DNA of 64,000 nucleotides. It comes from JAYRSJ01 sp041920215. GTDB lineage: Bacteria; Pseudomonadota; Gammaproteobacteria; Burkholderiales; Burkholderiaceae_C. The stretch covers positions 1 to 64,000 of the forward strand of contig JAYRSJ010000007.1 in assembly GCA_041920215.1 (NCBI GenBank), read 5' to 3'. Below the pieces are notes generated by a model that did not search any database, was not told the DNA's origin, and saw only the letters and a program-made list of their open reading frames with translations. The translations under genes and the position numbers were made by a program. Positions 38,148-48,900 of this stretch are shown here, piece by piece; position 1 is the first letter of the stretch; every line of letters begins with the position of its first letter.

Positions 38148-38986
38148 GCTTCGTTTCCAGAACCGCCAGCGGCAGCGCCGGCCCGCGCCGCAGCGGCAAG
38201 ACCTGGCGCTGGGCCCTGCTGGGTGGCCTGCTGGGTGCCGTGGCGGCCGCCATCGTCCATGCACCCGCCAGCTGGCTGGCCCATGGCCTGAAGCAGGCCA
38301 GCGACGGCCGGCTGCTGCTGGTCGAGACCCGCGGCAGCGTCTGGCAGGGCAGCGCGGTGCTGGTGCTCAGCGCCGGCGCCGACAGCCGCGACGCCGCCAG
38401 CCTGCCGGGACGCATCGAGTGGTCGCTGGGCCTGCAGGGCCGCCAGCTCCTGATGAAGGCCCGCCAGGCCTGCTGCATCAATGGCGAGCTGCAGCTGCTG
38501 ATTCAGCCCGGCCTGGGGCGGCTGGAGCTGGCATTGCCGGGCCAGCCCGCCGGTACCTGGCTGGCCCGCCTGCCGGCGGCCTGGCTGGGCGGCCTGGGCA
38601 CGCCCTGGAACACGCTGCAGCTGGCCGGCACGGTGCGCCTCTCCAGCAGCGACTTCCGCCTCGAATGGGCGGCTGGCCGCTGGCAGCAGCAGGGTCGGCT
38701 GGACCTGGACTTCGTCAATCTGGCCTCGCGGGTCTCCACCATCGCGCCGCTGGGCAGCTACCGCTTCAGCATCGCGGCCGACCCGGCCGCCGCCGGCGTC
38801 TCGACCCTGCAGCTGCAGACCCTGGACGGGGCGCTGCTGCTGTCCGGCCAGGGCCAGATCGCCGCCGGGCGGGCCCGCTTCAGCGGCGAGGCCAGCGCCG
38901 CACCGGGGCGCGAAGCCGGGCTGAACAATCTTCTGAACATCATCGGCCGCCGCCAGGGCGGGCGCTCCCTTATTTCGATTGGATGA
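38144..38986 (+). CDS. gspN: Type II secretion system protein N
   Basis: A 280-aa GspN: a basic N-terminus, one membrane helix (WALLGGLLGAVAAAIVHAPASWLA) and a periplasmic beta-rich domain (LLVETRGSVWQGSAVLVLS; TLQLAGTVRLSSSDFRLEWA; ALLLSGQGQIAAGRARFSGEA). The role in secretion is accessory; many T2SS clusters lack it. Its stop overlaps the gspD ATG (ATGA). Confidence 0.88.
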   Translation: MSFVSRTASGSAGPRRSGKTWRWALLGGLLGAVAAAIVHAPASWLAHGLKQASDGRLLLVETRGSVWQGSAVLVLSAGADSRDAASLPGRIEWSLGLQGRQLLMKARQACCINGELQLLIQPGLGRLELALPGQPAGTWLARLPAAWLGGLGTPWNTLQLAGTVRLSSSDFRLEWAAGRWQQQGRLDLDFVNLASRVSTIAPLGSYRFSIAADPAAAGVSTLQLQTLDGALLLSGQGQIAAGRARFSGEASAAPGREAGLNNLLNIIGRRQGGRSLISIG

Positions 38987-41169
38987 GCATGAGCTATCGC
39001 CGCACGCCACGCTGGATTCTTGCCAGCGTCCTGAGCAGCGCCGCAGCGCTGGCCGGGACGGTCCAGGCCCAGGCACCGCAAGCGACCGGCAAGAAGCCGG
39101 CGGTCAGGAGCCAGACCCCGGTGACGCTGAACTTCGTCAATGCCGATATCGAGGCGGTCAGCCGGGCCATGGGCGCGATGCTGAACCGCCAGATCATCGT
39201 CGACCCGCGCGTCAAGGGCACGGTGACGCTGTACAGCGAGCAGGCCCTGTCGGTGCGCGAGGCCTATCTGAACTATCTGGCGGCCTTGCGCGGTCTGGGC
39301 TTCACCGTGGTGGAGAGCGCAGGCTTTCTGCGCGTGCTGCCCGAGGCCGATGCCAAGCTGCAGGCCGGCGCGGTGGTGGTGGACGAGAGCCCGGGCCAGC
39401 CGCGCGGCGACCAGGTCATCACCCAGATTTACCGGCTCAACCACGAGAACGCCAACAATCTGGTGGCCGTGCTGCGCCCGCTGATCAGCCCCAACAACAC
39501 CATCAATGCCAACCCGGGCAGCAACAGCCTGGTGATCACCGACTACGCCGAGAACCTGCAGCGCATCAGCCGCATCGTCGCGGCGATGGATATGCCGGCC
39601 TCCACCGGGCTGGAAGTGATTCCGCTCAAGCATGCGATCGCCAGCGATATCGCGGTGCTGGTGCAGAAGCTGGGCGGCGGTGGCGCTGCTGCCGCACAGG
39701 CGCCCGGTGTGGCCGTGCAGGGTGGCGGCTCCTTCACCGTGCTGGCCGATCCGCGCAGCAATGCGCTGATCCTGCGCGCCGCCAACCCGGCCCAGCTGGC
39801 CCAGGCGCGTGCCATGGTGGCCCAGCTGGACCAGCCGCTCGCGCCGGGCAGCGAGCTGGGCATTCGGGTGGTGCATCTGAAGAATGCCGACGCCGCCAAG
39901 CTGGCCGTGGTGCTGCGCGCCGCCTTCGGCAGCGCCGCCGGCAGCAGCGGTGGCAGCAGCAGTGGTAGCGGCCTGGGCAGCAGCGGCAGCCTGACGCCCG
40001 CCAGCCAGGGCACGATCAGCGCCACCGGCAGCAGCAGCAGCAGTGGCGGCACCACCTCGGCCGCCGCCACCTCGCCGGTCTCGGCCTCCGCCAGCCCCTC
40101 GACCGGCGGCTTTGTGCAGGCCGACCCGGCGACCAACTCGCTGATCATCACCGCGCCCGAGCCGCTGTACCGCCAGATCCGCCAGGTGATCGACCAGCTG
40201 GATGGCCGGCGCGCGCAGATCTATGTCGAATCGATGATCGTCAAGGTCGACGCCAGCAAGGCCGCGCAGTTCGGCGTGCAGTGGCAGAGCGTGTTCGGCA
40301 AGAAGGGCGACAACACCATCTCCGGCCTGGGCACCAATTTCGGCAGCGGCAATGCCAATATCGTCAACCTCTCGGCCGCCACCGCGGGCGGCCGCGACGC
40401 GATCGGCGAGGCCGTGGCCTCGGGCGTCAGCCAGGGCTTGAACATCGGCGTGCTGAAGAAGATCGGCGACTTCTACACGCTGGGCGCGATCGCCAACTTC
40501 CTGGAGTCGCAGACCGGTGCCAACATCCTGTCGACACCGAATCTGGTGGCGCTGGACAACGAGGAAGCCAAGATCGTGATCGGCCAGAACGTGCCCTTCA
40601 TCACCGGCAGCTTCACCAACACCGGCACCAGCGGCTCCACCGTCAACCCCTTTCAGACCATCGAGCGCAAGGACGTAGGCCTGACGCTGCGCATCAAGAG
40701 CCAGATCGGCGAGGGCGGCACGGTGCGCATGGTGATCTACCAGGAGAACTCCTCGGTGGTGCCGGGCGCCACCAACAGCGCCGGCCCCACCACCGACAAG
40801 AGCGCGATCGAGACCACCGTGGTGGCCGACGACGGCCAGATCATCGTGCTGGGCGGGCTGCTGAAGGACGAGTACACCGATGGCGACGACCGCGTGCCAG
40901 GTCTTGCCTCGATCCCGCTGCTGGGCAATCTGTTCAAGAGCGAGAACCGCAAGCGGGTCAAGACCAATCTGCTGGTCTTCCTGCGTCCGGTGGTGATGCG
41001 CGACCAGCAGGCGGCCGATCAGCTGACGCTGGACCGCTACGAGAGCATCCGCGCGCTGCAGCAGAACACCCAGCCCAAGCCCAGTCTGGTGCTGCCCGAC
41101 ACCGGCGCGCCGGTGCTGCCCCCGGCGCCCGGCACGGTGCCGGCAGGCACGCCCGGCAGGCCGCAGTAA
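38983..41169 (+). CDS. gspD: Type II secretion system secretin
   Basis: Outer-membrane secretin channel, 728 aa. The signal peptide ends near AGTVQAQA. The N0 domain (VTLNFVNADIEAVSRAMGAMLNRQ) is followed by N1-N3 repeats (IYRLNHENANNLVAVLRPLI; EVIPLKHAIASDIAVLVQKL; IRVVHLKNADAAKLAVVLRAAF). The last is interrupted by a Ser/Gly-rich low-complexity stretch at about residues 319-378. The secretin core has VESMIVKVDASKAAQFGVQW, ILSTPNLVALDNEEAKIVIGQ and VPGLASIPLLGNLFKS. A Pro-rich tail ends the chain. Coupled to gspN. Confidence 0.96.
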   Translation: MSMSYRRTPRWILASVLSSAAALAGTVQAQAPQATGKKPAVRSQTPVTLNFVNADIEAVSRAMGAMLNRQIIVDPRVKGTVTLYSEQALSVREAYLNYLAALRGLGFTVVESAGFLRVLPEADAKLQAGAVVVDESPGQPRGDQVITQIYRLNHENANNLVAVLRPLISPNNTINANPGSNSLVITDYAENLQRISRIVAAMDMPASTGLEVIPLKHAIASDIAVLVQKLGGGGAAAAQAPGVAVQGGGSFTVLADPRSNALILRAANPAQLAQARAMVAQLDQPLAPGSELGIRVVHLKNADAAKLAVVLRAAFGSAAGSSGGSSSGSGLGSSGSLTPASQGTISATGSSSSSGGTTSAAATSPVSASASPSTGGFVQADPATNSLIITAPEPLYRQIRQVIDQLDGRRAQIYVESMIVKVDASKAAQFGVQWQSVFGKKGDNTISGLGTNFGSGNANIVNLSAATAGGRDAIGEAVASGVSQGLNIGVLKKIGDFYTLGAIANFLESQTGANILSTPNLVALDNEEAKIVIGQNVPFITGSFTNTGTSGSTVNPFQTIERKDVGLTLRIKSQIGEGGTVRMVIYQENSSVVPGATNSAGPTTDKSAIETTVVADDGQIIVLGGLLKDEYTDGDDRVPGLASIPLLGNLFKSENRKRVKTNLLVFLRPVVMRDQQAADQLTLDRYESIRALQQNTQPKPSLVLPDTGAPVLPPAPGTVPAGTPGRPQ

Positions 41170-41172
41170 GCC

Positions 41173-42594
<1,422 letters not shown>

Positions 42595-42607
42595 CCGCAG
42601 CCCCACC

Positions 42608-43822
42608 ATGCCCGCCTTCAAGTACGAAGCCCTCAGCGACAGCGGCCGCAGCAGCAAGGGCCTGCTGGAGGCCGATAACGCGCGCGCTGCGCGCGCCCAG
42701 TTGCGCGCCCAGGGCCTGGTGCCGCTGTCGGTGGTGGCGGTGGCACAGCAGGGCGGCGAGACGCGCGGCAGCCTGTTCAGCCGCCGCATCTTCAGCGCCA
42801 CCGGCCTGGCGGTCTGGACCCGCCAGCTGGCCGGCCTGGTGGGTTCGGGCCTGCCGATCGAGCGCGCGCTCAGCGCGCTGGCCGACGAGAGCGAGGACCA
42901 GCGCGTCGCCGAGCTGCTGGCCCAGCTGAAGGCCGAGGTCAATGCCGGTTCGCCCTTTGCCCGCGCGCTGGGCAGCGCACCGCGCGAGTTCGACGAGGTC
43001 TACCGCGCGGTGGTCGCCGCCGGCGAGCAGAGCGGCGCGCTGGGCCGGGTGCTGGAAAAGCTGGCCGACGACCTGGAGGAGCGCCAGTCGCTGCGCGCCA
43101 AGCTGATCGGCGCGATGGCCTACCCGGGCATCGTCTCGCTGATCGCCCTGGTCATCGTGATCTTTCTGGTCACCTATGTGGTGCCACAGATCGCCACCGT
43201 GTTCACCGGCTCCAAGCGCGCCCTGCCCTTGCTGACCGTCGCCATGCTGGCCCTCAGCGATTTCGTGCGCCAATGGGGCTGGCTGATGCTGCTGGCCCTC
43301 GTGGGCGGCCTGGCCGGCCTGTCCTGGTCGCTGCGCCATCCGGCCTTCCGACTGCGCTTCGATGCGGGGGTGCTGCGCCTGCCGCTGCTGGGCCGGCTGG
43401 CGCGCGGCTACAACGCCGCCCGTTTTGCCGGCACGCTGGCAATGCTGGCCGGCGCCGGCGTGCCCATCCTGAAGGCCTTGCAGGCCGCCGCCGAAACCCT
43501 GTCCAACCAGGCGATGCGCGCCGACGCGCTGGATGCGCTGGTGCAGGTGCGCGAGGGCGCGCCGCTGGGCGCGGCACTGGCCGGCAAGAAACGCTTCCCG
43601 GGTCTGCTGGCGATGTTCGCGCGCCTGGGCGAGCAGACCGGCGCCCTGCCCGAGATGCTGGAGCGCGCCGCCCGCCAACTCGGCCTGGAGGTGCAGCGCC
43701 GCGCGATGACCATGGCCACGCTGCTGGAGCCGCTGCTGATCGTCGCGATGGGCGCCATCGTGATGCTGATCGTGCTGGCGGTGCTGCTGCCGATCATCCA
43801 GCTCAATACCTGGGTCAAGTAG
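42608..43822 (+). CDS. gspF: Type II secretion system inner-membrane protein F
   Basis: Polytopic platform protein, 404 aa, with two GspF repeats: FTRQLAGLVGSGLPIERALSAL-like at about residue 68 (here WTRQLAGLVGSG) and FAGTLAMLAGAGVPILKALQA at about 275. Three membrane helices are visible, including IALVIVIFLVTYVVPQIATVF and the C-terminal IVAMGAIVMLIVLAVLLPIIQLN. Last gene of the cluster. Confidence 0.95.
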   Translation: MPAFKYEALSDSGRSSKGLLEADNARAARAQLRAQGLVPLSVVAVAQQGGETRGSLFSRRIFSATGLAVWTRQLAGLVGSGLPIERALSALADESEDQRVAELLAQLKAEVNAGSPFARALGSAPREFDEVYRAVVAAGEQSGALGRVLEKLADDLEERQSLRAKLIGAMAYPGIVSLIALVIVIFLVTYVVPQIATVFTGSKRALPLLTVAMLALSDFVRQWGWLMLLALVGGLAGLSWSLRHPAFRLRFDAGVLRLPLLGRLARGYNAARFAGTLAMLAGAGVPILKALQAAAETLSNQAMRADALDALVQVREGAPLGAALAGKKRFPGLLAMFARLGEQTGALPEMLERAARQLGLEVQRRAMTMATLLEPLLIVAMGAIVMLIVLAVLLPIIQLNTWVK

Positions 43823-43885
43823 CCGCCGCCGGCGCGACGAGCCCCGGCCGAGAATCATGGCGCGGATGACAACTATTGGGCAATT

Positions 43886-43906
43886 CGGGACTAACTCTGA
43901 GTCCCG
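43886..43906. other. Hairpin between gspF and the AAA ATPase gene
   Basis: CGGGACT-AACTCTG-AGTCCCG forms a perfect 7-bp stem, 63 bp downstream of the gspF stop. There is no T-run, so it is not a standard intrinsic terminator. It could be mRNA-end structure or an operator. Confidence 0.35.
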
Positions 43907-43967
43907 GGTCCGGCCGGATTTGCTTGAATGGGGGCAGGCCCGGAAGTAGCGGGCCAGGAGAAGCACC

Positions 43968-44960
43968 ATGAGCAGCAGCCATGCCATCGCCTGTGTCGGT
44001 CCGCGCATACCGATAGCCCAGATGCGCAGCGTCTTCAGCGTCGCCGAGGTCGAGCGCAAGCTGGCCAAACTGCCGGAGCGCGAGCACGAGTCGCTGCGCA
44101 GCACCTACCAGCGCATGCTGGAAAAGGGGCCGCAGCGCTTCCAGGTCAAGCCCTCGGGCCTGCCGGCCATGGATGTGCTCTACGAGGAGCTGCCCAACTT
44201 CCACGCGGTGCTGGACGATGTGCGCCGCCAGCTGGCGCTGTGCAGCGACAGCGGCGACGCGCTGGAGATCACGCCGCTGCTGCTGCTGGGTCCGCCGGGC
44301 GTGGGCAAGACCCACTTCGCCCGCCAGCTCAGCGCGCTGCTGGGCACCGGCATGGGTTTCATCTCGATGAGCTCGCTGACCGCCGGCTGGGTGCTCTCCG
44401 GCGCCTCCAGCCAGTGGAAGGGGGCCCGGCCCGGCAAGGTCTTCGAGGCCCTGATCGATGGCGACTACGCCAACCCAGTGATGGTGGTCGACGAGATCGA
44501 CAAGGCCGGCGGCGAGGCCTGCTACGACCCGCTGGGCTCGCTCTACAGCCTGCTGGAGCACGACACCGCCGGCAGCTTCACCGACGAGTTTGCCGAGGTG
44601 GCGGTGGACGCCAGCCAGCTGATCTGGGTGGCCACCGCCAATGAGGCGCGGACCATCCCCGACCCGATCCTGAACCGGGTCAATGTCTACGAGATCGAGG
44701 CCCCGGATGCCGCGGCGGCACGGCGCATCGCGCAGCGGCTCTACGCCAGCATCCGCGAACAGCATGACTGGGGCCGGCGCTTCGACGCCGAACCCAGCGA
44801 GGCGCTGCTGCAGCGCATGGCCGAGCTGGCGCCGCGCGAGATGCGGCGGGCCTGGATGACGGCCTTCGGCAATGCCAAGCTGGCCGGCCGCGAGACCCTG
44901 CTGTGCGAGGACCTGCCCGAGAGCGGCGGCAAGCGGCCCGGCATCGGTTTCGTGCAGTGA
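43968..44960 (+). CDS. Stand-alone Lon-like AAA ATPase
   Basis: A 330-aa AAA+ protein with Walker A GPPGVGKT (residues 108-115), Walker B MVVDEID (Asp175-Asp178), a sensor-1-like VATANEARTIPDPILNR with arginine finger candidates, and a sensor-2 helix region. The arrangement resembles the AAA module of Lon proteases (helical lead-in EVERKLAKLPEREHESLRSTYQRMLEKGP). There is no Lon N-domain, no protease domain and no Ser-Lys dyad. It probably acts as a chaperone-like remodeller with an unknown partner. A clear AGGAG ribosome site precedes the ATG. The next gene starts 32 bp later. Confidence 0.8.
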   Translation: MSSSHAIACVGPRIPIAQMRSVFSVAEVERKLAKLPEREHESLRSTYQRMLEKGPQRFQVKPSGLPAMDVLYEELPNFHAVLDDVRRQLALCSDSGDALEITPLLLLGPPGVGKTHFARQLSALLGTGMGFISMSSLTAGWVLSGASSQWKGARPGKVFEALIDGDYANPVMVVDEIDKAGGEACYDPLGSLYSLLEHDTAGSFTDEFAEVAVDASQLIWVATANEARTIPDPILNRVNVYEIEAPDAAAARRIAQRLYASIREQHDWGRRFDAEPSEALLQRMAELAPREMRRAWMTAFGNAKLAGRETLLCEDLPESGGKRPGIGFVQ

Positions 44961-44992
44961 GGGTGCGGGCGGGGCGCCCGTATCATGCGCCC

Positions 44993-45898
44993 ATGCCTGC
45001 CACACTCGACGGCCAGCTGGTCGTAGCCATTTCCTCGCGCGCGCTGTTCGATTTCGAGGAGGAGAACCGCCTCTTCGAGGCCAGCGACGACCATGCCTAT
45101 ATGCAGCTGCAGCAGCAGCGCCTGGACCTGCCGGCCCGGCCAGGCGTGGCCTTCTCGCTGGTCAACAAGCTGCTGGCCTTCAAGAGGGGCGACACACCGC
45201 GGGTGGAGGTGGTGGTGTTGTCACGCAATGACCCGATCTCGGGCATGCGGGTGTTCCGCTCGGCCCGCCACTACGGCCTGGACATCCAGCGCGGTGTCTT
45301 CACCCGAGGCCAGCAGCCCTGGCGTTATCTGCGGCCGCTGCAGGCCCAGCTTTTTCTCTCCACCAACGAGGCCGATGTGCGCGCCGCGCTGGCCGCCGGT
45401 GTGGCGGCGGCCCAGGTCTATCCGCACTCGGCCCATGCCTCGGCCGCTCACCCGGACGAGCTACGCATTGCCTTCGACGGTGATGCGGTGCTGTTCTCCG
45501 ACGAGGCCGAGCGGGTCTTCCAGAGCCAGGGCCTGGACGCCTTCCAGGCCCATGAGCAGGACCGGGTGCTGACGCCGCTGCCGCCTGGCCCCTTCAAGCC
45601 CGTGCTGGAGGCTCTGCATGCGCTGCAGCGAGAGCCGGCCCAGGGCATGCGGGTGCGCACCGCCCTGGTCACGGCCCGCAGCGCGCCGGCACATGAGCGC
45701 GCGATACGCACGCTGATGGACTGGCAGATCGAGGTCGACGAGGCGATGTTCCTGGGCGGCCTGGCCAAGGGCGCGTTTCTGCGCGAGTTCGAGCCCGATT
45801 TCTTCTTCGACGACCAGGCCGGCCATATCCAGAGCGCCGCCGCCCATGTGCCGGCCGGCCATGTGGCGGCCGGCATCAGCGGTGGCGCGCCCGGCTGA
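44993..45898 (+). CDS. 5'-nucleotidase (cytosolic NT5C1-like family)
   Basis: A 301-aa protein of the 5'-nucleotidase family related to vertebrate cN-I. Motifs are VVVLSRNDPISGMRVFRSARHYGLDI, RGVFTRGQQPWRYLRPLQAQLFLST, the DxD-type LRIAFDGDAVLFSDEAERV and FFFDDQAGH. It hydrolyses nucleoside monophosphates in the cytoplasm by family inference. I chose the ATG at 44993 (MPATLDGQLVVAISSRALFDF); the longer ORF overlaps the AAA gene. TATCAT at 44981-44986 is a -10-like hexamer 6 nt upstream, compatible with a leaderless mRNA. Confidence 0.82.
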   Translation: MPATLDGQLVVAISSRALFDFEEENRLFEASDDHAYMQLQQQRLDLPARPGVAFSLVNKLLAFKRGDTPRVEVVVLSRNDPISGMRVFRSARHYGLDIQRGVFTRGQQPWRYLRPLQAQLFLSTNEADVRAALAAGVAAAQVYPHSAHASAAHPDELRIAFDGDAVLFSDEAERVFQSQGLDAFQAHEQDRVLTPLPPGPFKPVLEALHALQREPAQGMRVRTALVTARSAPAHERAIRTLMDWQIEVDEAMFLGGLAKGAFLREFEPDFFFDDQAGHIQSAAAHVPAGHVAAGISGGAPG

Positions 45899-45966
45899 GT
45901 CGGGATCAGGTCCGAGGGCTGAGGCCGGCACAATCGGCGCCCTTGCCCCACCGAACAAGCCCGTCG

Positions 45967-48900
45967 ATGAATCAAATTCCCATGCTGCGCCAGCCGGCGC
46001 TGAGCCTGCTGCTGGCCGCGCTGGCCCTCAGCCCCCTGGCCCCCAGCCGAGCCAGCCAGCCTGCCGAGACGGGCGGCCAGCTCGGCTTCTACCGCCAGCC
46101 CGCCCTGGCAGCCGAGCAGGTCTACTTGGTCGCCGAGGGTGATCTGTGGCGGGTCGGACTGGACGGTGGCCGCGCCGAGCGCCTCACCACCCATGCCGGC
46201 CAGGAAGGCTATCCGCTGCCCTCCCCGGACGGGCAATGGCTGGCCTTCACCGCCCAGTACGCCGGCGGTACCGAGATCTACCGTATGCCGGCCGGCGGCG
46301 GCGTGCCGCAACGCCTGAGCTGGGAGGGCGGCGGCATGCAGCTGTGGGGCTATACGGCCGGCGGCGAGATCCTCTACAGCGGCCTGGACGGTCTGCCCGG
46401 GCGCCAGCTCTTCGCGATCGACACCCGCACGCTGGCGCGCCGCACGCTGCCGGTGGGCCAGGCCAGCGACGGCGCACTGAGCGCCGATGGCAAGACCCTC
46501 TACTTCACCCGCAACGGCCTGCACGGCGACAACGCCCGCCGGTACCGCGGCGGTGCCATCGCCCGGCTCTGGACCCTGGCCCTGGACGGCCAGACCGAGG
46601 CCAGGCCGCTGCTGGCCGAGGGCAATAACGACCGCCGGCCCATGCCCTACCGCATCGGCGCGCAGCAACGCATCGCCTTCCTCTCGGACCGCGACGGCAC
46701 GGTCAATCTCTGGTCGGTGGACAAGGACGGGCAGGACCTGCGACAGCACAGCCGGCACCAGGGCTGGGACATACGCCATGCCGCCAGCGACGGCAGCCGC
46801 GTCGTCTATGCGCTAGGCGCCGATCTCTATCTGCTGGACCTGGCGCAGCCAGATGCCACGCCACGCAAGCTGGAGATCCGCCTGGGCGGCGATTTCGAGC
46901 AGCAACGCCAGCGCTGGGTCAGCAAGCCGCAGGACTTTCTGACCGATACCGCCTTCGCACCCAATGGCGAGCGGGTGCTGCTGGCCAGTCGCGGCCGGCT
47001 GGCGACCCAGGGCCTGGGCACGCTGCGCCGGGCCGAGCTGCCGCAGCCGGCCGACAGCCGCTGCCGCCAGGCCGCCTTCAGCGCCGACAGCCAGCAGGTC
47101 TTTGCGGTCTGCGATTTCAGCGGCGAGCCCGAGATCTGGCGCTTTGCGGCCAACGGCCTGGGCCAGGCCGAGCGCATTACCGACGACGCCAGCACCCAGC
47201 GCAGCGGCCTGCTGCCGGCACCCGACGGTCGCCATCTGGCCCACACCGACAAGGAGGGGCGGCTCTTTCTGACCGATCTGCGCGCCCAGCCCAGGCCGCT
47301 GACCCGCCAGATCGGCCACGACCGGCTGGCAGCGGATATCAGCCAGCTGAGCTGGTCGGCCGACGGCCGCTACCTGGCCTTCGTCCAGCCGCTGCGCAAC
47401 AGCAACCGCGGGCAGATCCAGCTGCACAGCCTGGCGGACGGCCAGACCCACACCCTCAGCAGCGACCGCTACGACAGCGATTCGCCGGTCTTCAGCCCCG
47501 ACGGCCGCTGGCTCTACTTCATCTCCAACCGCAATCTGACCGTGAGCGGCGCGGGCGGCCCCTGGGGCGATCGCAATATGGGGCCTTTCTTCGACCGGCG
47601 CGGCCAGGTCTTCGCGCTGGCCCTGCAGCCGGGTCAGCCCTTCCCCTTCGCCGCGCGGACCGAGCTGGACACCGCCGCCGAGGCCAAAGCCGATACCAAG
47701 CCTGAGCTCAAGCCTGAAGCCAAGACCGGTGCCAAACCGCCTCAGTCCAAGCCGGCCGGTGCGGCGCCCGCCATCGTCTTCGAGGGCCTCGCCGGCCGCC
47801 TCCATCAGGTGCCGCTGCCGGCCGGCAACTACCGCGAGCTGCGCACCGACGGCAAGCGCCTGTGGTTCCTCGACAGCGAGCTGGAGCGCAAGACCAGCCT
47901 CAAGAGCCTGGCCATCGGCAACGAGGAGGCCAAGCCGGAGCTGCTGTCCGGCGATGTGCGCAGCTATGCGCTGAGCGCCGATGGCAGGAAGCTGATGCTG
48001 GTGCGCGGCGGCCTGGGTGGCGCAGCGCCCGAGATCCTGATCGTCGACGCCGCCCCCAAGCTGCCGGCCGAGCTGGGCCGGGCCCAGCTGCGCTGGAGCG
48101 ACTGGCAGATCGCCACCGAGCCGCGCGCCGAATGGCGCCAGATGTTCGCCGATGCCTGGCGCCTGCAGCGCGATCATTTCTACGACAAGCGCATGCATGG
48201 CGTCGACTGGCAGGCGGTGCGCGCCAAGTACGAGCCCCTGGTCGAGCGCCTGGCCAGCCGCCAGGACCTGGCCGAGCTGATGGCCCAGATGGTGGGCGAG
48301 CTGGGCGCGCTGCACAGCCAGGTGGGTGCCGGCGACCTGCGCAGCGGGCCCGAGGAGCCCGGCGCTGCCGCCCTGGGTGCGCGGCTGGAGCGGGTCGCGC
48401 AGGGCTGGCGCATCGCCCATATCTATGCCGGCGATCCCGAGCTGCCGGCCGAGGCCGCGCCGCTGGCCGCCCCCGGGCTGGGTCTGCAGGCCGGCGATGT
48501 GATCACCGCGGTCAACGGCCGCGATGCCGCAGCGGTGCCGCATCTGAACGAGCTGCTGCGCGGCCAGGCCGGCAAGCAGGTGCTGCTGGCGCTGCGCAGC
48601 CGCACGGGCCAGTCGCTGCAGCGCATCGTCACGCCGGTGCCGCTACGCCGCGAGCATCAGCTGCGCCTGCGCGACTGGCAGATCGGCCGCGCGCAGGCGG
48701 TGCAGCAGGCCGGGCAGGGCCGCATCGGCTATCTGCATCTGCGCGCCATGGGCCCGGAGGACATCGCCGATTTCGCGCGCGAGTTCTATGCCCAGATCGA
48801 CCGCGAGGCCCTGATCATCGACGTGCGCTTCAACGGCGGCGGCAATATCGACAGCTGGATTCTGGAGAAGCTGCTGCGCCGCGCCTGGGCCTTCTGGCAG

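Noticed and set aside
39937..40120. Frameshift or foreign insert in gspD at the Ser/Gly-rich stretch
   Set aside because: The frame stays open and secretin domains continue on both sides; such low-complexity loops are normal in GspD N3 domains.
43886..43906. Intrinsic terminator after gspF
   Set aside because: The 7-bp stem is real but there is no T-run on either strand.
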